Numbered from the stretch's first letter, positions 22,241 to 37,400 are shown. The stretch: DNA of 64,000 nucleotides from Siphonodentalium dalli (GCA_032622095.1 CP136068.1:121091989-121155988); one strand, 5' to 3'. The notes: generated by a model not told the origin, from the sequence alone. A program made the numbers and translations.

Positions 22241-24845
22241 ATAAAAGAAGATGGTCCTATAAATGGCCGGTTTAGTGTACAGTACCCCTTTAATGAGGTA
22301 TAATTGGATAATATCACTTGAAATGTTTCAAATAGTATTGGGTGTAAATTAGTACACTTGTTTTTGTTAAAAAAAAAAATAACACGAAAGAGAATGTCTC
22401 CATATGACTGCTTCATGATGGTACATAAGAATGTCTATGAACATTCAACAGGTCTAAAATTTATCTTGAATGAACAATCATCATTAATGCCATTCACAAA
22501 GGCATACTTGTGTCATTTCTAAATAAAATAGTCTCATTTAAAATGTTGTAAAACAAATTATCTGGAGCCTGTTTAATTGCTTCACCGTGTTAACACTCCA
22601 ACATCATCATGCATTGAAATGAGACATCCCATCATTTCTGCAAAACCAAATTATATAATAATAGTTGAATATAACTATAATAGTTGGATTTCGGATGTGC
22701 TAGACCTCGTAATTTGTGTAATATTTAGTTTGTTTCGTTAAGATTATTTACTGCTGGTAATTACTGATGACTTACATAGTACTTAAGGTAGTTTTATAGG
22801 TTGTTCACTCTTTATATTTGTATGATAACTTGCTTTGACAATCTAGTCAGTAATTTTTAACAATTTTTTGGACACTGATCTGATGCTGTTTGTCAAATGC
22901 AGAAATAATACCCATTTGGCAAATTTTAATTTGGCAAGAGGGTTTCATTTTCTGCCGATTCTAGATTTGATTAGATATCGATAATGCAATATCATGCCAT
23001 GAGAGTCACACATACGATGGAAGTTTATAAAATAAATAAAACATTAAAGATGTTCTATCTCTTCTGGGAAACTCTTCCAATAGAAAAAAACATGTTTTTC
23101 ATCATTATAATTATAACACATGGAAATTTCTGGTGGTACACATGTTTCACTTAAAAATATTTTGAACAAAAAAATGCACACATCACAGCTATACAGTGCA
23201 ATGTTCTATAAATTGTAACATTTCATTCCAGTTTGTGAAAAAAGGTGTTGGTTGGTCACTGACTTAAAATTATTATTTATACATCAAAATCAATACAGAT
23301 AGTTCAGAGACAGCTTGCAAATAGTGTGTCTGTCATTCAACTGGGGAACTTCAATTTGATCCTAGGTCTCCCATGGCAGTTGAGGCCGCAGCAGAAAGAG
23401 GTTCCCAGAGAAGAGATACAGCATCTTTAAAACCATGTTCAGCGATTGTAATTTGGCTACATTACGCTGTGAGACTAAGATTAGACATGTTTAGATTTAA
23501 AACCTTCTAACTTCACCCCTCAAGCAACAACAGACTATAAGTGTTCCATAAGGTGTGGCGGGAGATCATGTCCAATCATAATTGAACTGTCCTATCATAA
23601 TTGAACTATATAATCTGTTGACAAACTCTGCATGACACCAAGTGTGCATTGTTACATTGTGGAATGTTGCATAAACTGCGTTTGGTAATAGATCATAGCT
23701 GTCTCACTGACTGTGAGACATAGTGTTAGTTATAATTTGGTTGCTTGACGAGGTGAATTAGAAGTTTATTAATCTAAACCTCGCAATTATTCATTTCAAA
23801 CATTATCATGTTGTCAATGTTATGCTTTAAGATTTGGTATTAATTTATACAAGATGTTTTTGCTATGATGCAAAATCATGTGTTCATTTTTATTTTATTA
23901 TGTTTTCATTGTTTTGGCATCTAATGCATCATGTTTTCTACACCTTAACCACATTAGAAAGAAAAAAAGCTGAGGATTTTATTTGCTCAATAAATTGTAT
24001 TAGAGTATTCCTGTGTTTGAACATTTCCACTGGGATAATGAATTATTGCCCACCTTTCATGATGAGAGCTGCAGTGGTGCAGCATTAAGAATCGATCATC
24101 TGAATTTGAACCATATACATGATATTGAACAGTTTTCACACACTCTTGAACTAAGCCCTAACCTCATAAATTACATATACACAATTGTCCCATAGTCTAG
24201 TGGTGAATGTAGAGTTGGCCGTGAACAGGAACAATGAGTCCAGAAGGTTTGATATTTTAAATAAATCTTTGCCGATAAGCACAATAGGTAGATGAACAGA
24301 GGAGTTGGTTGTTCGGTGGTCTAAGCGGGAGTGTCTCTATATTTCTGGACACGAGTAGTTATTCCAATCATTGGTGTATCATGCGTCCAAATAAGGTCTG
24401 AGATATCATGATACCCTCGTCTATGACGTGTACCATATTATTGTTTACTATAGAATGATACTGGTTTCATAACCAATTAAGAATATGATATTGTTGATTA
24501 GGCTTGTGTGTTCTTATACTATATCATTTCATCTCCCACGTACTGTGCTTATCTATACAATTAACCCTATCATTACAATCACTGGAGAAGGAAGTTTATC
24601 CTAGATCCGGGAACACATATAACAATATCTATACTATCTTATGTGCTATCGGACACAATCTGTGCACGGCTCACCCGAGCCCATCTTACTATAAGTTATT
24701 ACTTTCTATATTTACCATACTGGGGATGGCAGGAAGACAGTCTTGCCAGATTATGCCATCCCCCACAATATACGACAGAATTATCCATAATTCTCATCAT
24801 TATGTAATATATATGTGTATTGGAAATAAAATATCCTATCCTATC
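22241..24845. other. Intergenic, little structure
   Basis: No exon or RNA gene recognised. Short remnants: tttggcaa words at 22915-22945, a family A fragment at about 23320-23410, and part of a family C end (ctttcatgatgagagctgcagtggtgcagcattaa) at 24055-24090. Confidence 0.5.
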
Positions 24846-25063
24846 CTTAAAGATCATGTGCATTCTCTTATTTATGCGATTCTCTCATAGGAAGCCTCGC
24901 AAATATAAGAGAATGCACTGGCTTACAAGGTCAATGTAAATATTGTTTGGCCAATGTATTCTGTTATATATGTGAGGCTCCCTATGGGAGACTTGCATAT
25001 GTAAGAGAATGCATTGGCACAGGGTTTTCACTAAATTTCAGGAAGCTCCAGTCATGGAAGGGA
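24846..25063 (+). mobile_element. Family C MITE, left end missing
   Basis: Begins in aaagatcatgtgcattctc and runs to catggaagggat. Both hairpins present; the terminal TTAA is lost at both ends. Confidence 0.75.
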
Positions 25064-25186
25064 TAAGTAGCATGTAGCTGAATCCATTGGTCACATCTGT
25101 TGATCTGTTGAGTGCTTGAAACATTTTTGCCAAAAATCCACTGAATCCGTTGGTCTGTTGCAATGCCATGATCCGTTGTCTGCGTT

Positions 25187-25931
25187 TTGCCACTCTGGCA
25201 GGTGTTTCATTACAACACAGAGCTTCTAATTGTAGCTGATAAGTTCTATATTGGAATACATGTCATATTGGAAATCAATCTATCTGTTATAAATGTATTC
25301 TACGATAATGTCAAATCCCAACACCTAAATCTTTACTCACATAAATATAAATCAAATTTCCATTGCTTTGTTGTCTGAGCGCTATCTTCAATCGATTGAA
25401 AAAAAAAATATGATGCTTGCGCTTAATTGACATATGAGGTATGCATTGGGCCTTGCATTGAAAATAGAATATCTCTGTTGGGCGCATTTATGAATACAAC
25501 GTAATGGACGCATAGCAGCCATCAGTACACCTTAGTGGTATTGCCTGTAATCCAATTTCAAGCAATGTACCAACATACAATGCAATGGATTTGTCTAAAA
25601 CTGCTAATCTTCATTGCTCTTTGTGTCCATCTTTTTAAAGGCACAGATGGCCTTCGTCATAAGGTTATAATTTAGAAGTAACAGTTCCCAAATTATGAAA
25701 ATTTCCTCAAGAATATAGTATAGTATGTTGCATTACAATGCAGAGCTTCTAATTGTAGCTGATAAGTTCTATATTGGAATAGATGCCATATTGCAGATCA
25801 AGTCAAATTCCCTCTGCATCACATACCAAGCCGACATATTTGATGGATTGAAAAGAAATAAACATCATTATGCATGCATTTCTACACTATATGTGGTATG
25901 CATTGCATTTAAAATTGAAGCTCTTTGTTGA
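25187..25931. repeat. Direct repeat pair about 540 bp apart
   Basis: cattacaacacagagcttct...ttctatattggaatacatg near 25208 recurs near 25731 as cattacaatgcagagcttct..., including tgtagctgataagttctata. Non-coding. Confidence 0.65.
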
Positions 25932-26116
25932 GCGCATATATATAATTAACCATTTCTATACTAAATGTATTCACCCACCATTTAAAAAAAAGTGTACATT
26001 GGAATAATCTATTATTGATTTGGAGGAGATAATATATTAAGCAGATGACAGATAATTCAAGTACAGAAGGATTAAGTTCAACAAACGACCTATTATCTGA
26101 ACATTTAAGATAACGC

Positions 26117-27045
26117 GAAAATGTCAGACCAACTGGCATCCATACTCTATGGAATGCAACAAAATCAACATCCATTGGTTATTTTTACACTCAACCGAAT
26201 CAACTGGCAGATTAAAAGAGCATTAAGCGCCCATTTCCATCGTTGTTCTCGTAGCTTGTTGCAAGTTGCGTCTACACAAAAATGGAAGCAAGCAGGAATC
26301 AGCGTGCGAAGTCATGTGACGTAATTTCGACGACCAACATCCTGCATTCATGTTCCACAGCGTGAATGCATGTGGGAATGTAAATATATCCTGAGGGATA
26401 ACTACTCCTCAGTGAGTATTTAGTATAGAGAGGTTAACACTTTCATGACTAGAGCTCCCTGAAATTTTGCGAAAACCTTGTGCCAATGCATTCTCTTATA
26501 TATGCGAGTCTCCCATAGGGAGCACAGGATCTTTTCATGCTGCACCAGTTCAGCTCCCGTCATGAAATGTTAAAGGACATTATCTAGCACATGCATCACA
26601 GCCATTAGTGGTCTTAGCTTTATTCCAATTTTAATGCAATGCACAAACGCAACGGATGTGTGGGCTATACACATTCATTATGAGAATTGATCCCCATTCA
26701 CTTGCATGTGAAATCAAGTCTGAATATTATTTTCTTAAGAAATGGATGTTGATTTGCTTGTGTTCCATAAAGTATGGATGCAAGTTCCACACATAAAAAT
26801 GTCAGACCAACTTGCATCCATACTCTATGGAATGTAACGAAATCAACATCCATTACTTATATTTATGCTCAACCGGGTCAACTGGCAGATTAGAAGAGCA
26901 TTAAGTGTCCATTTCCATTGTTATTCTCATGACTTGATATGCAAGTTGCATCTACAGAAAAATGGTTGCAAGTTTGGGTCAGCGCAGTGTCATGTGACGT
27001 AATTTCAACCAACCAACATCCTGATGTAAATGCATGTATGAGTGT
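26117..27045. repeat. Direct repeat pair about 680 bp apart, with a palindrome
   Basis: aaatgtcagaccaactggca...gtcatgtgacgtaatttc at 26117-26320 recurs at 26797-27008. The second copy also forms an inverted repeat with 26743-26790 (atggatgttgatt ... aatcaacatccat). Confidence 0.7.
26438..26569 (-). mobile_element. Family C MITE, internally deleted
   Basis: TTAA at 26434-26437 and 26570-26573. 132 bp; one hairpin lost. Similar deletion form at 30859-31003. Confidence 0.8.
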
Positions 27046-27937
27046 AAATATATATTTATGGGAGAGTAAAAGTTAAACACAACATAATTGGAAGATTTTT
27101 AATTTATAATTTACAAACACAATAAACAATCTTGAGAAATATCAGATATTCTTAACAACTGAACACAATATGAGGATAACAACAGCAAAAATTAAAAAAA
27201 CATGAATATTATGGAGACTGGCAAAATCACAAAAAGTGAAGCGTCATAGAAACTTTACCACGGCATGGGATAGAAGTGTGATATCAGATCACAAGTCAAA
27301 TCACTATAAAGCTCTGGGCAGTTGTACTTTTGCACTACTCGCAAGTGTGCAGCCAAATGGATACTATGAACCTACAAGTGACATTCTACTATTACATACA
27401 ACTCAGGACACTAGATAGCCGAGGTGTACAACTGTTGAGTCCTTATATTTTAACATGAACATTTTATATTATAACAACTGCAGAGCAACGAGCGTAGATT
27501 GTTTGTAACTCTTTTGCCTTGACTTGTATATTAGTTGTTAACATCAAGGCTGGGTGTTTTCATTTATTCTATTATGCCGGTCATTACTCATCAGATGAAG
27601 ACAAACATGCATTTTGGTTATCCGACAACATTGCCAGCTTTCGACTGCTATGGTATCTCAAATTTGGGGTTAAATAAAAATTTGTGCTCGGCATGAGGCA
27701 TCGATGCTGAAAACACCTCACTGTAACCCAGTGATTCTCGCTTTGCCGAGCACTGGAGCTCATGATGCTTATAACTCCCCAAGCCGGCTGAGTAAGCCAA
27801 CAAGCATGCAATTTATAAATTGGTGTGTACTATAATGCACACATATGTATACTCACAAGCTCGTAAATAGCCATCCAGTGCTGTTGTAAAGAAATTTTAT
27901 AGTACAGGGTCCTGATCACAAGTCAAATCACCATGGC
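27046..27937. other. Intergenic, no feature seen
   Basis: AT-rich sequence between repeats and a family D MITE. The ORFs are short with no recognisable protein. Confidence 0.5.
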
Positions 27938-28164
27938 TACGGTAAAGCCCTAAATAATCGACTCCTTAACCACAGCAGAATTATGGGTAACTTTTCAGGA
28001 TTCAGTTGGAAATATGGCTTGTTGCCATTCATCAGATTTTCAGGATTTAGTTGGAAATATGGCTTGTTGATGAATGGCAACAAGCCAAATTTCCGACTAA
28101 ATCCTGAAAAGTTACCCATAATTCTGCTCCGGTTAAGGAGTCAATTATTTAGGGCATTACTGTA
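27938..28164. mobile_element. Family D palindromic MITE, copy 5, inner duplication
   Basis: Outer arms intact. About 40 bases of the left inner arm (caggatttagttggaaatat) occur twice in tandem near 27996 and 28039. Confidence 0.82.
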
Positions 28165-28175
28165 TCTGCATCCAT

Positions 28176-28181
28176 TTTATT
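28176..28181 (-). promoter_or_regulatory. Candidate LANCL polyadenylation signal
   Basis: AATAAA on the - strand about 220 bases past the LANCL stop, just upstream (in gene terms) of a family D MITE at 27938-28164. Only the hexamer and its position support this. Confidence 0.3.
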
Positions 28182-28399
28182 TTACTTATGATATTTGCTA
28201 CATGCTAAATTATATGGGATTTTTGGCAGTACCTATCACCATCTGTGACTTTCGGCCGTACCTCATCTGAGAGTAATGGCCATCTGAACCATTTGTGGAT
28301 CCTGGTCATGCTTCCAACCATAGCTTCAGGTCATCTATGACTATTGACCAAACTGCTGAATCATTTCTAGATCCTGGAGATACGGATGGCTTCCTTGGT

Positions 28400-28476
28400 T
28401 CACAATGCAAAGGCAGGAAAACGAGCGTGATTAGGGTTAAGCAAATCAGCCAGAAAGTATATTGTTCCAGCCATAC
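28400..28476 (-). CDS. LANCL1: LANCL terminal exon
   Basis: Two bases, 24 codons and TGA (caacag|GT ATG GCT ...). MAGTIYFLADLLNPNHARFP then AFAL-stop; the family normally ends FPAFEL. Confidence 0.94.
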
Positions 28477-31400
28477 CTGTTGAAGAGAATAATTTGATGA
28501 TTTCTAACCTTTTTGGAAATGGGACCTGAGCCCTTTCGACTGGGTAAAAATTGGAGCAACTGCTGATTTCCCAAACGGCTCTCTCAATTTTATTTGGACA
28601 ATTCAGTATAAATGAAAGGTCGCCCATGTCCCCTGAAATGAGGTGCAGAAGAAAAGGGGCATAACTCCATCAAAAATCATCAGACTGTGACCAAATTTGA
28701 ATTTGGCCTGCTTCTTCTCAAATGTGAACCACGAATCTAGAAATTCTGTTGAATATTGCTCAAGTTACCATCAGGGCAACCCGAAAACAGTGATTTCTAA
28801 GTTGAAAAAGGGGCATAACTCTGTCAAAATTCATTTGACCATGACCAAATTCAAACTTGGCCTGCATCTTTTCATATGTGAATCGCATACCAAATATCAA
28901 GAAATTATGTATAATATTGCTCAAGTTAATGTCCGGACAAGGAATGGGAAAGACTTGGCTGATTACAGTAGTCCTTCAAATTCTTTGGGGGACAATTACA
29001 AGAAATGACTGTTGACTAGACTTGAAACTTTTTTGACAAAAGAAATTTCCTTTGACTATTTTTGAAGAAACCGTCCATAGGCAAATTTGGGTACCGACAG
29101 CATGAACCATGGTAAACTATCAAGATAAATGGTGAAATTCTCAATTAATTTCTGTTTTAATTTAAACTGATAAGGGTTGGGTAAGGAGGATGAGGAGATG
29201 TCATACCTTCAAAGAGAGAATAAGGGCGGTCAGAAACTCTACATCCATGCTTGCCATAGTTACAGCACCACTCACCAAACTGCAATACAGAAATGGGTTT
29301 TATATTATCAGATTATTAGGCCAAATAAATACAAATTTTATGTTCTCAGGAACGTCCCTCGTCACTGAAATTTTCTTTTAAAAATCCTAAAATATTTTGT
29401 TCATTATTTTCTGTTAGAAATATTTGATTTGAAAAACAAAAATGATTTTTGTTTGTTTCTGGAGTATGTTTTCCAGATTTTGAGAAAAAAATAAATAGCC
29501 TCCCTCCCTCATCAAAAAATTGAGATACAATTGCCTGAAAACACATATATTTCATTTTAAAGATCTTAGGTACCTATTAAGATGAGACTAGCAATTTTCA
29601 GGAAGGTTGCCCCAGTAAGTAGTCACCTTTAATATCATTCTCTGATCCACATTGGCTATGAAATGTTGACAAGACAAAGATCAGTTATGAGTACAAAACA
29701 GATTTAAAGACTGAAATCAAAAGTAACCAGATACAGGCATGTTTAGATGTGAGCAAAACCTCATGTGATGTAAGACATACCTGCATGGCATAATGAAGAT
29801 ATTTTTGTTCTTTTGTGAGGTTCCATGCTGTGAGGAAAGCATAGCCATTTCCTGCGGTACCATGACATATGCCATATCCTTTCTTTAGCAGTCCTCTATC
29901 CCAGATCACATCAGCACATCTCTTCACTGCTGCCAAGTATGTTTCATCACCATACACCTGATAAATTATACCAAAAAAACCTGATTATCATCACCATACA
30001 CCTGATAAATTATACCAAAAAAACCTGATTATCATCACCATACACCTGATAAATTATACCAAAAAAACATCATCATCACCATACACCTGATAAATTATAC
30101 CAAAAAAACCTCATAATCATATGCATAATAATATTCAGAATTTCCTCATCACCATACACCTGATAAATTATACCAAAAACAACCTCATAATCATATGCAT
30201 AATATTCTCCTAAATGATACACTACACAAATGCATTCAGGCCGGTGACATAATTCAAAACATTATCGATTGAAAATCACACATTCCAAATAATTTCATTA
30301 AAATTATATACCAGTGGTCTCAGGTAATTATATATAGAAAAGTTTATGAGGGAGGGAGGCTTTTTTTTTCTTCATTTTTTCCCCAAAACTTCTGGAAAGT
30401 AATGCATATATCGATAATTTTAAGGATTAAATTCCTACTGTTTTTCAAGCAAGTTATCCTCCAATGCATTTATCCATTACATTATCAACAGAAACATATC
30501 TAGATTTATAATTGTGGAAAAATTGGTGATTGAGTTTTTAACTTATCGAAAAGTTAGGATAAATTTGTAAATAAATGTTTATTATGAGGCTCTATTTGGG
30601 TGATGAGGGAGGGGCCTGAGAACACAGGATTTTTATTTATTTGGTCTAAAGGATGGCTATTAACCAGTAAGATTAGATTTTATCATCAATGAGTTTGATC
30701 AACCTGTTGAGAATTTGGTGAAGTGTATTTCTATTTTATTTCAAATGAAATTATTTGATGCGATTCCCCATAATTTACCTGCCCAAACACTGACCTACCC
30801 ACATTCAAAATCATGGTTAGGTAGAGTAAACACAAATTTATTTTAATTGTGGCCTTAACACTTCCATGACTGGAGCTTCCTAAAAGTTTACGAAAACCCT
30901 GTGCCAATGAATTCTCTTTTATATGGGAGACTCGCATATATGAGAGAATGCACTGGCACATGATCTTTAATGCGGCACCAGCGCAACTCCAGTCATGAAA
31001 GGGTTAACATGAAGAAGACTATACCTTATATGCAGCAGCAAACATGTGTATCCATCCAGGAGCACCGTGGCACCAATGGACGAGCTTGTCACCTGTCGAA
31101 CTACCGATAGATGACGGACAGTTACCTGACGGGAACATCAGAGTCAGCATGAAATCAACTGCTGGTTTTACTAGCTTCTGTATGTCACCTGCCACTTCTG
31201 GTTCAGTAACCTACAAAACAATGACAAAAAATTAAATGTTACATCAGGCCGTTAGAATTACCTATGCTCTCAGGTATGGAGGATCTCTAATGAGTCACAG
31301 TTCTATACAAAATTTATTAACCAAGCGCACTCAAGTCAATTCGAGCCAAGCTTTAGCAAGGCTCAAATTGAATTTAGTGGACAAGGTTAATAAATTTTGT

Positions 31401-34400
31401 ATAGATTTGTGATGAATAGAGATCCATTTGATCATATAATCTCATTTTAGCAAGGAAAAACGATCGAAACGGTTGGGGTTAAAAAAAAATAATATTGATT
31501 TCCTTATCACAACCAAAGAGGAAATAAAGACACCTTCAAGAAAAAATATAGTTCCATAAATGTGTCTTTTCATGTTGACAGAATTGTTCAACCACCCTTA
31601 TCATTCATGTTTATCTCACAGTCAACACTAAATAACCCAAAACAAATTGAAAATCATAATTATATTCTAATTAACATAATAATAAAGTTCTGGCATTGAC
31701 ATCAATATCATTGTGCTAAACTCTTACGTCACTGCACGTGCGGATAATACAAGTTTGTCTTACTAAAAAATATGAGGCTGGGTTTAAGGGATAATTATGT
31801 GATAAATAGAGGATATGAAACGACTGTTTCTCTCATATGATATTTATGAAACGAGTCTAAGAATTTTCAGTTTTCTCGAGCCTCCGGCGAGAGAAAACTG
31901 AAAATTCGTGACGAGTTTCATAAATATCATATGAGAGAAACACGAATTACATATTCTATTTATCATATGACACCTATAAATTGATTATGATGTCCAAAAC
32001 GCACACAAATCACTAAATAGCTATATGACATCGGCAGCAAAAGGTTAATCTGACGTCACTTCATTGCACCGGAAGCCCAATTACACCTGGTGAACTAGCA
32101 GAAATAATATGCACACGAAGATATAGTTCGCTATTCTGTTCTCAGTTTGTGACATTATATCGTATGTTTATTAGATAAATACGAATTACATATTCTATTT
32201 ATATAAATTAGATAAATACGAATTACATATTCTATTTATCATATAACAATGTCCAAAACTATATATTTCAAGATTATAATTGCATGAATTTCGGCATCGC
32301 GTTGATTGACGCGCACGAATTTGACCTGCATTTAGTTAGAGACACGGCTCGGCCCCGGCTGCCATTCAGCCAATCAGAACACACTTTTTGTCAACAAACC
32401 AATCAAATTATCGGAAGGTGATATGAACTAGTAGTTCATATGAAATTGATTTATGACATACTTTCCAAAGTAAATAATGATTGAGTCATATGATAAAATT
32501 AAATATGGAACATTTGTCGAAGAAAGGTAACTTTTTATTTATTTTTTGGATCTAGAAATGAATAAATTTGTTCAATCGATCAGTCTTTTCAGAGAATATA
32601 GAATCGGCAATATATAGAGAGTAATCAATTGGATCTGATAATTATGTTGAATAATTCATGAGAGATGAGAGACGTCGGTAAGAAACGAGTTAGCGTTAGT
32701 GCACGAATTTCTTACTTAAACGTTTCTTGCCTCTAGTGAATTATTTAACGTAATTCTCGGAACAAATTGATTACTATATTTATTACACTTCTGCATCAAT
32801 TTGGTTTGCCACATATCATTAAAACACCCAGAATTGATGCATGAAAGTCCCGATGTGGAGAAAGATCAACCATTGAAAATTCAGTCTAGATCAGTAAGCG
32901 ATGTAAAGTCAATGACGTCACAAGAAATGAAATAATTCACTAGTGACATTACCATTTTTAATTAATGGCGTTTTCAATAGAAATCGCACAGAGGAGTGTA
33001 ATAAATACACAGAACGACACGATGTGTAAATGGGTTTGTCGATACGGCACTCGTGCTGTCGCGGAAGGATAGAACGAGAGGCGCTTGCGCCTCGCGTTCT
33101 ATCCTTCCGCGACAGCACAAGTGCCATATCGACAAACCCATTTACGCATCATGTCGTTCTGCGTTTATTACATGCTTCGCGTCCTAGAATCTGTGCATTA
33201 AAAATACAGGATTAGAAGGTTTATTTAGCTCATACAGGGCATGTTTGTCATGTGTGATGATTCTTTTATTTAAATAGTTCCACTTTCATGGTTGAGGCGA
33301 ACGTCATGTACGTCATTTTTCGTCAACGTGATGCGTATGGAACATATGTTCCATACGGATTTGTAAATATGGAACAGCAATAACATTGTACATCTAGGAA
33401 CAAGCGTGTAATAATAATATTTTATTATTTAGATTTGAGGTCTGAAGATTGGAAATCACATCATATCTCAATTTTAACCAAAGTTAGCCGCTCTTAGAAC
33501 TGCATATATAATTACTGCACATCAAAACTATTCTGGTTATACAATGAGTTCAGTGCTGGCAAAGCAACATTACCTGCAACAATAAGTAGAATATACCAGC
33601 TAGTCCATGTGCAGCTCCTAGATAACATTTTCCGTGCCATTCATACATCAGCGGTGTATCGTGTTTATTATGAAGAGCTAACGACTGACCAGATTGCAGT
33701 ATTTTTCTACATACCTGAAATGAATATAATGGGTCAAGCATAATGTCTAATTATAACGTTAAAGATACATAATCCAATTTAAGGCCACTAATTTACTATT
33801 TCTTCCGCTTCGGGGGTAAAAAATATCAAGGAACCCACCCATCAAACACAGAGTTGTCAGATTTTGAGTTTTAAAATCTGTTATTTTTCACCACCTCGAA
33901 TATTTGGCGGCCAACCGAAATACTCTCAATACCAAATTGCATTAATCAAAATGTTGATTATAACACTTGTTGGGCAACTTTATACAATTGTTGACAGTGG
34001 TTAGCATTATGTTTTTGGCAATTAATCAATTCTGATAACTGAAGTGGCATTTCAAGAAATGTTGTTGCAATCTGATGATATGGGGAACATCAAATCAGAT
34101 TTAAATGACATCTGTCATTGTTGTATCATTTTATATATGGCAGGCTAGCATCACCAAATTCACCCTCTGGGAACCTCATTCTGCTGAGGCCTCATCTGCT
34201 ATGGGAGACCTAGGATCAGATTTCCCCAGTTTAAGTTGGTGATGTTCACCCATCAGTCACCTCAATTATGCATTTTATCTTCTGCAAATTAGGGGATAAA
34301 GAAACTTCCCACAAGGGAAAAAGTAACTAAAAACAATGTTAATTTGAGACTATAGATATCTCACAGATGAGGCCTAAGCAGAATGAGGTTCCCAGTGGGT

Positions 34401-37400
34401 GAGTTTGGTGATGCTAGCCCGATGTGCATGATAGTATCACTAAATTCACCCTCTGGGGACCTCATTCTGCAAATAACAGACACACTATTTGTAGGCTTAT
34501 GAATATAATGATTAGCTTTATATAAACTAACTTTAATTATTATAGATCTGTCGATTGCATCTGTTCCCAGGTGCTTTTTGATGAAGAGTAGACTGTAGAG
34601 ATATCCGACACGACCATAGAGAAGCTCATCAGGCAGTGACTCGTCTGACAACACCTTAATGTGGAGAGATTCCAGTCTACAACAAACATGTCATTTTATG
34701 CATTAACCCTTTCATGACGGTGAGCTGCGCTGGTGCAGCATGTCAGTGCATTCTCTTATATATGCGAGTCTCCCAAAGGGAATCTCGCCCATATGAGAGA
34801 ATTCACTGGCTTACAAGGTCAAGGTAAATATTGTATTCTCTGATATATGTGAGGCTCCCAATGGGAGACTCACATATATAAGAGAATGCATTGACACAGG
34901 GTTTTCGCAAAATTCCAGGAAGCTCGAGTCATGGAAGGGTTAACTATAAACAGGCCTGCAAATATGGTGTCAGACATTTGCAGAATGAAGTCCCCAAAGG
35001 GTGAATTTAATTATGCTACCCGAACAACAGGCTAGCATTACCAAATTCATCCCCTGTGGACCTCATTCTGATTGGCAATAACATCATTACTTCATAAATT
35101 TCAGATGAGAGGAACAAAAGTTTCATATTCTATTTATCATATGTCTCGATTTGAGTTGATTTTCGTGTGAAATACTACATTGACATGACAGAATTATGTT
35201 AAAATAAAGGACATTAGGTTCTTTGAAGTGCGTGCCTGAGATTCTTCATGATGTTACGAAGATAATGCTTGCATCTGCACATAAAACATAGGGCTGTGGT
35301 TCGAGCCTAGTTACTGTTTCCAAAAACATGTCATTGGAATTTCACATACCACATAATTGTTTAGATAATCTTTAGATAAGAATATCTATTTGTTTTGGGT
35401 AGATTTAAAACTATAAATCTGACTATTCCATTGCCATGGCAACAGTCACTAAATTCTCCAAACCTGCAAGTACGTTGACTTCCAAGTACAATCCCCGGAC
35501 ATTTTCAATGTGCTGGGAATGTTATCAGGATGAATGTTAAAACAAAACGAAGATGTTTTAATCCGATACTACATTTAGTGCAAGATGGATTTATAATTCA
35601 CAAGGATTGTGAATGTATTAATTGGCATTTAAACATAAAAATGGGTCTTTAGTGTCTAGGTCTTTGCCAATGACACTCATGTAAACAGCAAATTTTACGC
35701 CTTGTTCGAACGTTACCATTGAACAAAATACAAATAATTGAAAATTTAGGTAAGCAATTAACACATCCACTGCCAACAACAAGTTATCTCGTACTTTTTG
35801 CATGGGCATCAGCAGTGAAACATTATTCTTATCATTTCATTCATATTGTTAATGATATTGTTTGTTTCTCCCATTATGAATGTTGGGACCATCAGATAGT
35901 TGGTCAGATGAGAGATTTTTTTCATAGTCGCTTCTGTATCACCAATTGTAGGCGTATTTTGAGATAGTTCTATTTACATGCGCATCAATTTGACATGGAA
36001 CTTTTAGGTGACGGCCAATCGCACAGATGCTTTGACAATCAAGTCAACGGAAAGTGTTGTCAGTTATTAGCTACCATCTCAAAACACTGACTTCCGGTGT
36101 AAATAATACAGATCAGCAACTGATCAGCACAGTTTTATTATGATCTGAGATTTATAAACTCAATTTTTTGTGTTGGTTTTTGCATTTTTTTAAATTTGTT
36201 ATGGGGTTGAAAAAATTAATAGGGGCAGGGGTCTGGACTAGGGGCGGGCAGGTTAATAACTGTTTTAAAGCCTAAAACAGTTAAATGGGAAGGTCTAGTT
36301 TGACAGTCTGATATGTGTCATTGTTTGACTCCATATGGCTAGGTCTCTGGATTGATAAACGATAGGCTATGTATCAAATAGATAATTTTTCATTACAAGT
36401 ATACATGTTTATCCTCATCTGTATCTTTAACCCTTTCTGAAGTGAATGGATTTTTCCATTCAGTTTTAAAAGTATCTATTGGAATGGTCTATTATTCATC
36501 TGGAGGTATTTTCAGGTAAAACAAGCAGACAGATAATATCTATAATTCTTTCAAATAAGTGACATCACAAAAGTTGATATCTACACATTATTTAATAGTA
36601 AAGTAGATTTACGGCATGTCGTAAAACCATATTACTCAGATTTATGATGTCAAAATATGAAATTACTCGGATTGGTAATGTCATAAATTTACATAAAATG
36701 ATATTATTCGGTTTATGGGCTAATTGCAGCAATATTCACATAGTTCGATAAAAGGCCGTTCTGGACAAAAATGTCATATCTAATTAATAAACTTACATTA
36801 TCATTATGGTAATATAATGGAAGTCTAATAGATATGAGGGCGCAGAAACCATTTTAATCCACACCCATTAGCTTATATCACATATACTCAATGAATTCAG
36901 TCACTGAATACATGTCATTCTCTCCATCACGTTGAATGAAAGCTGAGTATACTTCATGTTGACATTGTCACCAAGACCAAGAACGATGATGTAAATTTAC
37001 ACGTCAAGTCGTCAACTATCTACTCCCATTGATGTCTCAATAATTGGTGTGCCATTTTTTTCGGACTTAAACATATACATTGCAATGGTCTACTAATCAT
37101 TTGGAGGGGTGATCAGGAAAAATGACCGGATGATAAACAGACGAAAAGATAATAGAAGTGCAGAAGGATTCATATTCATTGGAGGGAAATGTTCAGATAT
37201 GGTCATTTTTAAAATTTATTATCTGAACATTTCCTCAGGGATAACTTCTCATCAATGAGTATTTAGTATAGAAAGAGTTAATATACCGGTACACCTTTCT
37301 CAAAGTTTTTGATGAAAATCCATTCTAACATCTTTGGTTTCATTACAATGCTAGTGATTCTATCTGAAGGGAATAATCCATTTATTTTGGCATGCCCATA

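Noticed and set aside
35285-35320. tRNA-like 'ggttcgagcct' (T-loop word)
   Set aside because: No matching acceptor stem or D-arm upstream; treated as chance.
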